NCBI GenBank assembly: GCA_021818955.1
Contig: JAKASR010000029.1
Span: 1 to 45,758, forward strand
DNA from: Acidobacteriota bacterium
GTDB lineage: Bacteria; Acidobacteriota; Terriglobia; Terriglobales; SCQP01
DNA: 45,758 nt
Direction: 5' to 3'
Both the position numbers and the translations under genes were made by a program. Below, piece by piece: positions 7,605-16,747 of the stretch. The notes beneath the pieces were generated by a model. The model was given only the letters and a program-made list of their open reading frames with translations, was not told where the DNA came from and ran no database searches. Every line of letters begins with the position of its first letter. The first letter of the stretch is position 1.

Positions 7605-8881
7605 GTACGTCCGCGCCGCTTACCGGGCCGGATTGGCGCGAGTTGGAAAACCTGCTTGGCGCCGAAGCCCTACGGCGGATGGAACGAGCGATTTTCCCGG
7701 CCAATGCGGAACAAACCGCGGCTTTGGCGCGCTGGGCCGGCAGCCATGGCATCATGCTGCGCCCGGGCGGCGAGACCCGGCGGGACGCGGAAACCTCCGG
7801 CCTGCGAGTGGATTTCAGCCGGCTGCAAGCGACGCGCTTTTATGAGCCGAACGACTTGACCGCCGGGTTTGAAGCGGGCATGGCCATTACGGATCTGGAA
7901 AAGATCCTGGGCGCCCAAAGCCAATTCCTGCCGTTCGATATTCCCCGTAACGGCAAGCGCAAGCTCGGCTCGGCCATGGGAGAACACGCCTCCGGTCCGC
8001 TGCGCCAGGCTTATGGAACGATGCGCGACTTTACGATCGGCATTGAGTTCATATCGGGGCGGGGCGAGATCGTGCACGCCGGCGGCCGCGTTGTCAAAAA
8101 CGTCGCCGGTTATGATTTGATGAAACTGCTGATCGGCAGCCGCGGCAGCCTGGGATTAATTACGGGTGTAAATTTCCGGGTTTTTCCCCGCCCCCGCGCC
8201 ACCGCAACCCACCTCATTGAAGTGCCCCGGCTCGAGGATGCTGAGCGGCTGCGCCAAGCCATACAGGCCTCCTGGCTTAGGCCGCTGGCTTTCGAGCTCT
8301 ACACGGCTGAAACATCTTCGCCTTCATCCTGGCTTGCGGCCATACGCTTTACCGGCGGCGAGGCAACGCTCGTACGCTGCCGGCAGGATTTACAAGCAAT
8401 TGCCGCCAAGCTGGGCTTAGTCGTGCGAGATGTTCTCAAAGAAGACGAGCCGGAGTTTTGGAATATTTATGCCAAACGAGCCCCATTCGAATCCGGTTGC
8501 TGGCTGCATCTTTCCGCGCCCCCCGCGCTCGGTGCCGCCGCTTTGGCCATCTGCCAGGAAGTCTTGCAAGCCGGGACCGGCGCGAGGCCGGGCGCTATGC
8601 TTGAATTTCAGGGGCGCCTGAGTTTGGGCGTGTATCGCTTGCATCGAGGAACTCCTCCCGATTCCGCAACGCTGGCATGCTGCCGTCAACGCTTGCGCCA
8701 AATCGGATATTCCGGGTGGGGCGACACGGGCGCAGATATCCACCTGAGCTGGCCCGAAGCGTCCACTCCCGCCGACCGCTGGGGGGAGTGGACGCAGGAC
8801 CGCGAGCTGATGAGGCAAATTAAAATGGAGCTGGATCCGTTGCGCATTTTTCCCGACCCCTTTGGCCTTTTGAGCGCATGA
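7601..8881 (+). CDS. glcE: Glycolate oxidase, FAD-binding subunit GlcE
   Basis: Second FAD-domain subunit of the glycolate oxidase complex. The N-terminal FAD_binding_4 half is visible as MLRPGGETRRDAETSG, FDIPRNGKRKLGSAMGEHAS and GGRVVKNVAGYDLMKLLIGS with GSLGLITGVNFRVFP. The VVKNVAGYDLMKL stretch is diagnostic for GlcE. Length 426 is at the upper end for the family (about 350-420), and the second half is more divergent. It overlaps glcD by four bases (ATGA) and glcF by four bases, so the three subunits are translated together. GlcE is thought to support assembly or electron transfer rather than to bind substrate itself; that is family knowledge, not seen here. Confidence 0.92.
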   Translation: MSTSAPLTGPDWRELENLLGAEALRRMERAIFPANAEQTAALARWAGSHGIMLRPGGETRRDAETSGLRVDFSRLQATRFYEPNDLTAGFEAGMAITDLEKILGAQSQFLPFDIPRNGKRKLGSAMGEHASGPLRQAYGTMRDFTIGIEFISGRGEIVHAGGRVVKNVAGYDLMKLLIGSRGSLGLITGVNFRVFPRPRATATHLIEVPRLEDAERLRQAIQASWLRPLAFELYTAETSSPSSWLAAIRFTGGEATLVRCRQDLQAIAAKLGLVVRDVLKEDEPEFWNIYAKRAPFESGCWLHLSAPPALGAAALAICQEVLQAGTGARPGAMLEFQGRLSLGVYRLHRGTPPDSATLACCRQRLRQIGYSGWGDTGADIHLSWPEASTPADRWGEWTQDRELMRQIKMELDPLRIFPDPFGLLSA

Positions 8882-10239
8882 CCTCCGCCCCCACAGCCGC
8901 AGCGGTATCGGCTGAAAACCGTCCCACGGATGGCGTTTCCGCATTTCAAACTGACGACCGCCCGCGTTGGGAAGATTACTCGCGCTGCGTGCATTGCGGA
9001 CTCTGCCTGAACGTCTGTCCCACGTTTCGGCTGCTGGGTGAAGAGATGGATTCGCCGCGCGGGCGCATTTACCAGATCGCGCAAGCCGATGCCGGCCGCC
9101 TGGAACTGGAGCGCTTGCGGACACACCTGGATCGCTGTCTCGATTGCCGCGCCTGCGAAACCGCCTGCCCTTCCGGGGTGCAGTATGGCCGTATTCTCGA
9201 AGGGGCGCGGGCGGAACTGGCGGCGGCAGACCGCCTTGCGGCGGGCAAGCGCCTGCGCGACCGGTTGGCCGGGCGCCTGCGGAGGCATTTATTCGAGCGC
9301 GTTTTGCCCAGCCGAGGCCGGATGCGGCTTTATGCCTCGCTGCTCGATGCCGGGCAACGGATGGGGCTGCCTGGGCTTGCCGAACGCATTGGGCTGTTGC
9401 GCGCGCTGGGCTTGGAAAACGCCGCACGGCTGGCGCCGCGGCTCGCGCGCCCGTTTTTCCATCGGGAAATCGGCCAAACTTTTCCCGCCCACGGCGAACG
9501 GCGGGCGCGGGTGGTGCTGCTGGCCGGCTGCATGCAAAACATTTTTTTTACGAACATGAACCGCGCGGCGCTGCGCGTCTTGCAATGGAACGGTTGCGAG
9601 GTGGAGATTCCCGCCGGGCAAACCTGCTGCGGCGCGCTGCACATGCATGCCGGCGAACGCGAGACCGCGCGCCGGCTGGCGAGAAAAAATCTCGAAGCTT
9701 TTGACGCCGGCGGCTTTGACGCCATCGTGACCGCCAGCGCCGGCTGCGGCTCGACACTGAAGGAATATGGCGAATTGCTTGCGCAAGATGCTCGCGCCGC
9801 GGTGTTTGCCGGAAAGGTGCGCGACATTACCGAATTTCTGGCCGCGCTCGGACTGCGCAACGATGGGCTGCGCGCGCTGCCGGCGAGCGTGACCTATCAG
9901 GATGCCTGTCATTTGGCGCACGGACAGCGCATTCGTTCAGCGCCGCGAGAGCTGTTGAGGGCGGTGCCCGGGCTCAAGCTGATCGAGATGCCGCACGCCG
10001 ACCAATGCTGCGGCAGCGCCGGAACTTATAATCTCGAACAGCCGGAAATTGCGGGCCGCCTGCTGCGGGAAAAGATGCAGTGGGCGCGCTCGACCGGGGC
10101 CGATTGGATTGTCACCGCCAATCCCGGCTGCCAACTGCAAATCCAGGCCGGGGTGCGCGCGTCCGGCCAGCCTCAGCCGGTATTGCACGTGATCGAGTTG
10201 CTGGCTATTGCGCACGGCTTCCCCCCAATGCCCGATTGA
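8878..10239 (+). CDS. glcF: Glycolate oxidase, iron-sulfur subunit GlcF
   Basis: Iron-sulfur subunit that carries electrons from the GlcD flavin toward the quinone pool. Near the N-terminus are two 4Fe-4S ferredoxin motifs: CVHCGLCLNVCPTF and, about 50 residues later, CLDCRACETACPSG. The C-terminal two-thirds hold two CCG domains (DUF3400/PF02754 type): GCMQNIFFTNMNRAALRVL with AGQTCCGALHMHAG, and YQDACHLAHGQRI with ADQCCGSAGTYNL. Length 453 is slightly longer than typical because of about 25 extra N-terminal residues. The start ATG overlaps the glcE stop. No terminator hairpin with a T-tract is evident downstream. Confidence 0.93.
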   Translation: MTSAPTAAAVSAENRPTDGVSAFQTDDRPRWEDYSRCVHCGLCLNVCPTFRLLGEEMDSPRGRIYQIAQADAGRLELERLRTHLDRCLDCRACETACPSGVQYGRILEGARAELAAADRLAAGKRLRDRLAGRLRRHLFERVLPSRGRMRLYASLLDAGQRMGLPGLAERIGLLRALGLENAARLAPRLARPFFHREIGQTFPAHGERRARVVLLAGCMQNIFFTNMNRAALRVLQWNGCEVEIPAGQTCCGALHMHAGERETARRLARKNLEAFDAGGFDAIVTASAGCGSTLKEYGELLAQDARAAVFAGKVRDITEFLAALGLRNDGLRALPASVTYQDACHLAHGQRIRSAPRELLRAVPGLKLIEMPHADQCCGSAGTYNLEQPEIAGRLLREKMQWARSTGADWIVTANPGCQLQIQAGVRASGQPQPVLHVIELLAIAHGFPPMPD

Positions 10240-10539
10240 ATAAAAATGGCTTACAGCCGGATCCACCCTGGAAACAAACTTCAGCTTCCATACTCATACC
10301 GCAGGTAAGCCGCGGATTGGGCGTGTATCAAAGAGAAGATAAACCACGGCCGGTCATCGCGCCAATGAGGTTGCGGCGAATTCATTGGGCGGCTCGTTTA
10401 TAAAAGTGCCAAAGTTCCTTGAAAATAGGCCCATGTGTTTCCCTGTGTAGTGGAGACGAAACAAACGGCAGTTTGACGAAACCTTGCGGGAAGTGCTCGA
10501 TAAAATCAGAACCTGATTGAATTTATCCAGGCGATTCAA
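10240..10539. other. Convergent intergenic stretch between glcF and rnr, no gene seen
   Basis: About 300 bases between two converging genes. A 61-codon minus-strand frame (10354-10539) has no family character, no ribosome binding site and unusual composition, so I do not call it. I see no hairpin with a T-tract and no tRNA-like structure. The stretch is somewhat more AT-rich than its surroundings, as expected for a spacer holding the 3' ends of two transcripts. Confidence 0.5.
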
Positions 10540-13005
10540 CTACTCATCGGTCTCCGCCAGGGCGAAGTGGATACGGTTGCGCACCGGATCGATGCGCTCG
10601 ACCAGCACGTCGAGATGATCGCCGATGCGGAGATGGCGGCGGCTGTGCTGGCCGACCCATTCGCGGGTGCCGGGCTGGAAACGATATCCGTCGTCCTCCA
10701 GCGTGGCGGCCGGCACGAGGCCTTCAATGAAGAGATCGAGTAGTTCGACGAAACAACCGTTCTTATTGGCGTTGGTGACCAGGGCGGAGAAGCGCTCGCC
10801 CAGCCGGGTTTCCATGAAGCGCACTTTTTTCCAATCCAACAAGTCGCGCTCGGCTTCTTCCGCACGCCGCTCTGCATCGCTGGATTCGCGGGCCAGCGCG
10901 CGCAGGCGGGCATAGGGAAGGGGGGAGGCGGCCAACTCTTCCGGCGGCGGGAATGGGGCAGACTCGGGCTGGTAGCGCCGGGCGCGATAGAGTTGGCGGC
11001 CGCTGCCGCCCGGCGGCAACAAGCGTTTCAGAATGCGGTGCACCAGCAGGTCGGGGTAGCGGCGGATGGGCGAAGTGAAATGGGTATAGGTGGCCATGGC
11101 CAGGGCGAAATGGCCGGAGTTGGCGGGGTTGTAGCGCGCCTGCGGCAGCGAACGCAACATAAGATAAGACAGGATGCGCTCTTCCGGCTTGCCGCTGATA
11201 CGAGCGGCGAGTTGCTGGTAATTGCGCGGGGCGACGCGCAAGCTGGGCGCCAGTTGAATTTGCTGGCGGCGGTCGCGTTTGCGCGTAACCGGCTGGCGGG
11301 CGTTCATTGCCGCAGGCGAGAGCGAGTAGCCGAAACCGGCGGCGATTTCCTCAAATTCCAGTACTTTGGCCGGATCGGGCACATCGTGAATACGATAGAT
11401 CGAAGCTACGTTCTGGCGTTCCAGGTGCAGCGCCACGGCTTGATTGGCGGCAAGCATGTATTCTTCGATCAGCCGGTGGGCGACATTGCGCTCGGATTTC
11501 ACAATCGAGCGCATCAGGCCGAATTCATCAAAGGAAATTTCCGGTTCGGGCAGGTCGAAGTCAATCGAGCCGTCGCGCTGCCGTTTGGCATAGAACGCCT
11601 GCTGCAACTCGAGCATGGCGAGCCAGTCAATACCCGGCGGCAAGTCGGCCGCGGGCAGGGAAGCGGCGTACTCGTCCGCGATCACCGACTGCAGCTGCTG
11701 GTTAACGCGGGTATAGGTCAGGCGGGCGGCGGAACGGATGACGCCAGGCACGATTTCGTAGGCGGCAATCTCGCCCGCCGGCGTAATCTCCATCAGGCAC
11801 GACATCACCGGGCGCTCCTCCAGCGGGCGCAGGCTACAAAGGTCGGTGGAGAGCTCGGTCGGCAGCATGGGAATGGCGCGGTCGGGGAAATAGACGGAGG
11901 TGCCGCGCAGCCGGGCTTCATGGTCGAGTTCGGAATCAGGTTGGACGTAATGGGCGACATCGGCGATATGCACCTGTAAGGCGAAGCCGCCGCCCGGTAA
12001 GCGCTCGACATGGACCGCATCATCAAAATCGCGTGCGCTCTCGCCGTCAATGGTGACTATGGGCAGGTGGCGGAAGTCGCGCCGGCCCTCCAGCGGGAAG
12101 CCGGCATGGGCTTTGGCATGTAAGCGCCGGGCTTCGTCCAGCACGGCATCGGCAAAACGGTGCGGCAAATGGTGCTTGCGGATGATGATTTCGACATCCA
12201 CGCCAAAATCGTCGCGCGCGCCCAAGACTTCGATTACCTTACCGCGCAGAGGGCGGGTGGCGGAGCCGTAGTCGGTGACTTCGACTTCGACCACGAGACC
12301 ATCCAGGTTTTGCGCGCGCGCTTCCCGGGCGGCGGGTGCGCCGCGCCGTCCGGCCGGAAGGGTGACTTTTGCCTCACGGCCAATCACGCGATGGCGTTCC
12401 AGATCGGTTTCCGCGGGTTGTTCTTCACCCGGGGGAATGAAAATGCGCTGCGACAGACGGTAGTCGAAAGGCTGGATATAGTTTTGCCGGGGCGTGGCGT
12501 GGAATGTGCCGACTACGGTTGCATGCAGCCGGCGCAGAATGCGAACGACTTTGCCGGCTCGACGCTGGCCGCCGGCTTGCGTGCGCGTTAACTCCACTTC
12601 CACCCGGTCGCCGTGCATGGCGCCGCCGGTCATGGGCGGGGGGATGAAGATATCCGCTCCGGCATCGGGCGCATCGCGGTCGGGTAAGACGAAGCCGAAA
12701 CCATCCGCATGTAGGCTGATTCGGCCATGCACCCGATTGCCGCCGCCGTCTGACTCTATGCGGCGAGTACCGCTTGCGCCAGCGGGGCGTGAATGCTGAG
12801 CTGCCTTTGCCGGGCGTTCGGGCGCCAATTGATAAGCATGGCGGAGCTCCCGCAGTTTTTTTTCGCGCAGCAGATCGGAAAGCAGCATCCGCAAGCGCTG
12901 GCGTTCGGCGCCACGGCCGCCCAATTCTTTAACCATTTGTTTAAAGGTCGCCTGATGACGGGGCTGGCGTTGGAGCAGGTCAAGGATGGCGTTAGAGGTG
13001 ATCAT
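10540..13005 (-). CDS. rnr: Ribonuclease R (3'-5' exoribonuclease)
   Basis: Processive 3'-5' exoribonuclease of the RNB family that degrades structured RNA and defective rRNA and mRNA in the cytoplasm. Order: an N-terminal winged-helix domain (ILDLLQRQPRHQATFKQMVK), two cold-shock-type OB folds (VHGRISLHADGFGFVLPD), the catalytic RNB domain with IDGESARDFDDAVHVERLPG and its conserved metal-binding Asp residues, the HFTSPIRRYPDLLVHR signature, and a C-terminal S1 domain (GERFSALVTNANKNGCFVEL). From ATG 13005 it has 821 residues, a normal length; a TTG two codons earlier is less likely. It lies about 110 bases after ispF in the same direction and may belong to an alaS-ispF-rnr transcript. Confidence 0.93.
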   Translation of the reverse strand: MITSNAILDLLQRQPRHQATFKQMVKELGGRGAERQRLRMLLSDLLREKKLRELRHAYQLAPERPAKAAQHSRPAGASGTRRIESDGGGNRVHGRISLHADGFGFVLPDRDAPDAGADIFIPPPMTGGAMHGDRVEVELTRTQAGGQRRAGKVVRILRRLHATVVGTFHATPRQNYIQPFDYRLSQRIFIPPGEEQPAETDLERHRVIGREAKVTLPAGRRGAPAAREARAQNLDGLVVEVEVTDYGSATRPLRGKVIEVLGARDDFGVDVEIIIRKHHLPHRFADAVLDEARRLHAKAHAGFPLEGRRDFRHLPIVTIDGESARDFDDAVHVERLPGGGFALQVHIADVAHYVQPDSELDHEARLRGTSVYFPDRAIPMLPTELSTDLCSLRPLEERPVMSCLMEITPAGEIAAYEIVPGVIRSAARLTYTRVNQQLQSVIADEYAASLPAADLPPGIDWLAMLELQQAFYAKRQRDGSIDFDLPEPEISFDEFGLMRSIVKSERNVAHRLIEEYMLAANQAVALHLERQNVASIYRIHDVPDPAKVLEFEEIAAGFGYSLSPAAMNARQPVTRKRDRRQQIQLAPSLRVAPRNYQQLAARISGKPEERILSYLMLRSLPQARYNPANSGHFALAMATYTHFTSPIRRYPDLLVHRILKRLLPPGGSGRQLYRARRYQPESAPFPPPEELAASPLPYARLRALARESSDAERRAEEAERDLLDWKKVRFMETRLGERFSALVTNANKNGCFVELLDLFIEGLVPAATLEDDGYRFQPGTREWVGQHSRRHLRIGDHLDVLVERIDPVRNRIHFALAETDE

Positions 13006-13117
13006 GGCCAAAATCGCGAGGCGATAAGCCGAGCATGGCTACGGGCATCTTGAGGCCTCGGTAATCCTCATGTAGTTACGTAATCAGCAATTTACAATGA
13101 GTACATTATGGGATGCA

Positions 13118-13801
13118 TTAAGGTTCGGTGCGCTCCAGCAGCAGCACCACCTGTGCGATAGCGGAGTCGGGCAGGCCTAAACCCTCTGGAGTTTTGGCTT
13201 TGATCGAGATGCGGTCGGGCGGAGTATTGAGCAGTTTCGCCAAGCTACGGCAGAGGCGCTCGCGCAGTGGGCCGAGGCGCGGCGATTCCATGATCAAGGT
13301 GGCATCCAGATTGGACACCCGCGCGCGCTGGCGGCCGGCCAGGTCCAGCGCATAGCGGACGAATTGCTGGCTATCGGCATCGCGCCAGCGCGGGTCGCCG
13401 GGCGGGAAATGCTGGCCAATATCGCCCAGACCCAACGCGCCCAACAGCGCATCGCAAACCGCGTGCAGCAGCACATCCCCATCGCTGTGCCCGGCTAGCC
13501 TGCGTTCCGACTCGAAGGTCACGCCGCCCAGGCGCAACGGGCGGGTGGGATCCAACTGCGGGGCAAAGCGATGCGAATCGAAGCCTTGGCCGATCAAGTA
13601 TTGAGTTTTAAGTTGCGAGTTTTGCGCTTTGGGCTTTGCCGTTTGTGTGTTGGATGAGGCGGCGCTGGAAGATCGCTTGGCAGTGATAACGCCTGGGGGC
13701 GGTTCACTAATTTTGGAACGCGCGCGGGTAGCCCGGCTGTTTTCTTTGCTTTGCGGTTTCCGACTGCGGCCGTTAACACTTTTCGATAGGGTCCGGCTCA
13801 T
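13118..13801 (-). CDS. ispF: 2-C-methyl-D-erythritol 2,4-cyclodiphosphate synthase, with N-terminal extension
   Basis: Enzyme of the non-mevalonate isoprenoid pathway that cyclises 4-diphosphocytidyl-methylerythritol 2-phosphate and releases CMP. The last 160 residues are a complete IspF: GQGFDSHRF with zinc ligands Asp75 and His77, LAGHSDGDVLLHAVCDALLG, GDIGQHFPPGD, DATLIMESPRLGP and IKAKTPEGLG. The frame opens 67 residues earlier with a Ser/Lys/Arg/Thr-rich stretch unlike any enzyme domain. Its ATG overlaps the alaS stop as ATGA, which favours coupled translation from 13801. A TTG at 13597, just before LIGQGFDSHRF, would give a normal-size protein but lacks a ribosome binding site. The extension does not look like a leftover IspD domain. 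Confidence 0.9.
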   Translation of the reverse strand: MSRTLSKSVNGRSRKPQSKENSRATRARSKISEPPPGVITAKRSSSAASSNTQTAKPKAQNSQLKTQYLIGQGFDSHRFAPQLDPTRPLRLGGVTFESERRLAGHSDGDVLLHAVCDALLGALGLGDIGQHFPPGDPRWRDADSQQFVRYALDLAGRQRARVSNLDATLIMESPRLGPLRERLCRSLAKLLNTPPDRISIKAKTPEGLGLPDSAIAQVVLLLERTEP

Positions 13802-16488
13802 AAACTATCTTCCACCGCCTGATAAATGGCGTCGAGGACTGAATCCAATTTTTCCGGCTCGCGGCCACCGGCTTCGGCCAAGTCGGCGCGGCCGCCGCCG
13901 CTGATGCCAGGCAGCTTGCGGATCAGTTTGCCCGCGGGGAGGCGTTCGGCCAGATCGGCGGTAACGCCGACCAGCAATGCGGTTTTGCCATCCTGAGCGC
14001 TGCCCAGGGCGACCACGCCGCTGCCCAGCTTACGGCGAAGCTCATCCATCATTTGCCGTAGTTGCGAACGCTCGAGGCGGTCGACGCGCACCGCCAGCAC
14101 TTTGACATCCTTCACCAGCCGCTGGCGCTCTCCCCACTGGTTACGGCCTTGTTCCTGGGCGGATTTCAGCCGTTCCTCGTCCAATTCCCGCTGGCGGCGG
14201 CGCTGCTCTTCCAGCATGCGCTCGACGGTTTGCGTCAGCTCCGGCTCGGAAGCGCGCAGCAACTCGCTCAAGCGGTGCAGCCGCTCTCCGGCTTCGCGAT
14301 ATTCGCGCCAGGCGCGCAGGCCAGTGATAGCTTCAATACGGCGCACGCCGGCGGAGATGCCGCCTTCGGAGATGATGCGGCATAGGCCGATATCGCCGGT
14401 TGCGCGGCAATGGGTGCCGCCACACAGTTCCTTGCTGAACCCGGGCACGGTCACCACCCGTACCTGCTCCTGATATTTTTCGCCAAATAAGGCCATGGCG
14501 CCGGTGTTGAGCGCTTCTTCCAAGGGAAGAATTTGCGTCTCGACAGGATCGTTTTTCAAAATTTCTTCATTCACCAGCCGTTCAATCTCCTCCAATTCGG
14601 CGGGCGAGAGGGAGGTGAAATGGGTGAAATCGAAGCGCAGGCGATCCGGTTCGACAATGGAGCCGGCCTGTTTGACATGAGGGCCCAAAACCCGGCGCAG
14701 CGCGGCGTGCAGCAGGTGGGTCGCGGTATGATTGCGGCGCGTAGCCCAGCGGCGCGCCTCATCCACCGCCGCTTCGAGCTGCATGCCGGGTTCGAGGCGC
14801 TGCCGGGCGATGATTTTATGGATGATCAGGCCGGCAACGGGGGCATAAGTGTCGGTGACTTCGGCGGCGGTGCCCTCGGCGTTGACCAGCACCCCACGAT
14901 CCCCGATTTGTCCGCCGCTGGAGGCATAGAAAGGGGTGAGATCGAGCGCCGCCTCGGCGCTTTCGCCCGGCTCGATCGCCTCGATTTTTTTGCCGTCGCG
15001 GACCAGCGCCAGCAAGGTGGTTTGGCGCTCATAGAGCGATTCGTATCCGCTAAACCGGGTGCGGCCGGCGGCAGCCAGTTCCTGATAAACCGGAGCGGCG
15101 GCGGCTTTGGCGCCGCCCTTCCAACTGGCGCGCGCGCGCTTGCGCTGGGCTTCCATTTCGGCCTCGAAGCCGGCAAGGTCGAGCTCGAAACCGCGTTCCC
15201 GGGCAATTTCCTGCAAAAGATCGAGCGGCAGGCCGTAAGTATCGTAGAGCTTGAACATGCGCGCGCCGGTTAAGGTCGCTGCGCCGATATGAGATTGGCT
15301 ATGGGATAAGGGCAAATCTTCGCTACCATCGGCCCAACGCAAGGGAATGCGGTCGAGTTCCTTGAGCGCCAACGAGAGCGTGTGGGTGAAGCGTTCTTCC
15401 TCGCCGCGAATGACTTCCTGCGTCCGGGCCAATTGCGAGCGCAGTTCCGGGTAGGCGGTTTCCATCTCGTCCGTGACCACTTCGGCCAGGCGATAGAGGA
15501 AGGTTTCGGCGATGTCGAGCATTTTGCCGTGGCGGATGGCACGGCGCAGGATTTTGCGCAGCACATAGCCGCGGCCTTCGTTGGCCGGCAGCACGCCATC
15601 TCCGATCAGGAAAGTCGCCGCGCGGCTATGGTCGGCGATGATGCGCAGCGAGATATCGCCGGCGGGCGCCGCGCCATACCGCACCCCGGCCAGTTTGCCG
15701 GCGGCGGCGATGATCGGCTGAAACAGATCGGTTTCGAAATTGGAAATTTTATCCTGCACTACTGCCGCCAGCCGCTCCAGCCCGGCGCCGGTATCGATCG
15801 AAGGCTGCGGCAGGGGCGCGAGCTTGCCGGCGGCGTCGCGCTCGAACTGCATGAAGACCAGGTTCCAGATCTCGACATAACGCCCGCATTCGCAGGGAAA
15901 GTTACAATCGGCATGGCCGGCTTCGCTGGCGCGCGGGCCGAGATCGACATGCAACTCGGAGCAGGGGCCGCAGGGGCCGGTATCGCCCATGGCCCAGAAA
16001 TTATCCTTTTCGCCCAGCCGGAAGACTTTTTCCGACGGCAGGCCAATCTGGTTGCGCCAGAGTTCGTATGCCAGATCGTCGTCGCGGAAAACTGTGGCGT
16101 AAAGCCGGCGCGGCTCAATGCCGTAGCCGGAGGGCGAGGTCACCAGTTCCCAGGCAAAGGCAATTGCTTCCTGCTTGAAATAATCCCCAAAGGAGAAGTT
16201 CCCCAGCATTTCAAAAAAAGTATGGTGCCGGTTGGTGAAGCCGACATTTTCCAAATCGTTATGCTTGCCGCCGGCGCGCACGCATTTTTGCGCGGTGGTG
16301 GCCCGGCGGTAATTGCGCTTTTCCAGTCCCAGAAAGACATCCTTGAACTGGTTCATGCCGGCATTGGTAAAAAGCAGGGTAGGGTCATTTGCCGGCACCA
16401 ACGAGGAAGAATGCACCTTCTGGTGCCCTCGATCGGCAAAATAGTCTAAAAATCGGCTGCGCGCTTGATTGCCTGTCATCCATTCCAT
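13798..16488 (-). CDS. alaS: Alanine--tRNA ligase
   Basis: Charges tRNA-Ala with alanine and edits mischarged Ser/Gly. The N-terminal class II catalytic core shows LVPANDPTLLFTNAGMNQFK (motif 1 region) and VGFTNRHHTFFEMLGNFSFG (motif 2). The editing domain follows with RNHTATHLLHAALR and SKELCGGTHCRATGDIGL, giving the zinc-binding His/Cys set (HxxxH plus CxxxH). The C-terminal coiled-coil and DHHA1-type domain ends with a glycine-rich SGGGRADLAEAGG region. Length 896 fits the family (about 875). The ATG at 16479 (MTGNQARSRFL) matches the usual family start better than 16488, but both are possible. The stop overlaps the ispF frame by four bases. Confidence 0.96.
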   Translation of the reverse strand: MEWMTGNQARSRFLDYFADRGHQKVHSSSLVPANDPTLLFTNAGMNQFKDVFLGLEKRNYRRATTAQKCVRAGGKHNDLENVGFTNRHHTFFEMLGNFSFGDYFKQEAIAFAWELVTSPSGYGIEPRRLYATVFRDDDLAYELWRNQIGLPSEKVFRLGEKDNFWAMGDTGPCGPCSELHVDLGPRASEAGHADCNFPCECGRYVEIWNLVFMQFERDAAGKLAPLPQPSIDTGAGLERLAAVVQDKISNFETDLFQPIIAAAGKLAGVRYGAAPAGDISLRIIADHSRAATFLIGDGVLPANEGRGYVLRKILRRAIRHGKMLDIAETFLYRLAEVVTDEMETAYPELRSQLARTQEVIRGEEERFTHTLSLALKELDRIPLRWADGSEDLPLSHSQSHIGAATLTGARMFKLYDTYGLPLDLLQEIARERGFELDLAGFEAEMEAQRKRARASWKGGAKAAAAPVYQELAAAGRTRFSGYESLYERQTTLLALVRDGKKIEAIEPGESAEAALDLTPFYASSGGQIGDRGVLVNAEGTAAEVTDTYAPVAGLIIHKIIARQRLEPGMQLEAAVDEARRWATRRNHTATHLLHAALRRVLGPHVKQAGSIVEPDRLRFDFTHFTSLSPAELEEIERLVNEEILKNDPVETQILPLEEALNTGAMALFGEKYQEQVRVVTVPGFSKELCGGTHCRATGDIGLCRIISEGGISAGVRRIEAITGLRAWREYREAGERLHRLSELLRASEPELTQTVERMLEEQRRRQRELDEERLKSAQEQGRNQWGERQRLVKDVKVLAVRVDRLERSQLRQMMDELRRKLGSGVVALGSAQDGKTALLVGVTADLAERLPAGKLIRKLPGISGGGRADLAEAGGREPEKLDSVLDAIYQAVEDSL

Positions 16489-16690
16489 TCTAGCGGCTTG
16501 GACGCTTTACTTTTTGGTATAGGTTCCGTATGGCAGCGCCCAGCCGCGGAGCCGCAACGCGGGGAATTCGTGCGTCGGGCACCCACATCGCAGCCTACGG
16601 CGGATGCGAACCCGATTTTAGACATAAATTACGATTCGGCCGGGGCGGTATCCGCCTAAGGCCAATGAATTGCTGGAAGGAATTACCAAA

Positions 16691-16747
16691 ATGAAAAATT
16701 CCAGTTATTCTGTAACCGTTCAACCGGTACCGGATTCCCATGAGTAG
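16691..16747 (+). CDS. Short leader peptide overlapping the sigma factor start
   Basis: An 18-codon open frame (MKNSSYSVTVQPVPDSHE) begins at an ATG preceded by GGAAGGA at 16675-16681, nine bases upstream, the best ribosome binding site in the neighbourhood. It ends at a TAG at 16745-16747, so its last codons overlap the sigma factor ATG at 16740 (ATGAGTAG). The sigma start itself has no Shine-Dalgarno sequence. What I see fits a leader peptide that delivers ribosomes to the sigma gene by re-initiation. The peptide sequence suggests no function of its own. It is too short to exclude chance. Confidence 0.45.
   Translation: MKNSSYSVTVQPVPDSHE

Noticed and set aside
10354-10539. 61-codon minus-strand frame between glcF and rnr
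   Set aside because: No ribosome site, no homology seen, composition unlike neighbouring genes.
15382-16449. 355-codon plus-strand frame opposite alaS
   Set aside because: Antisense shadow of the alanyl-tRNA synthetase core.
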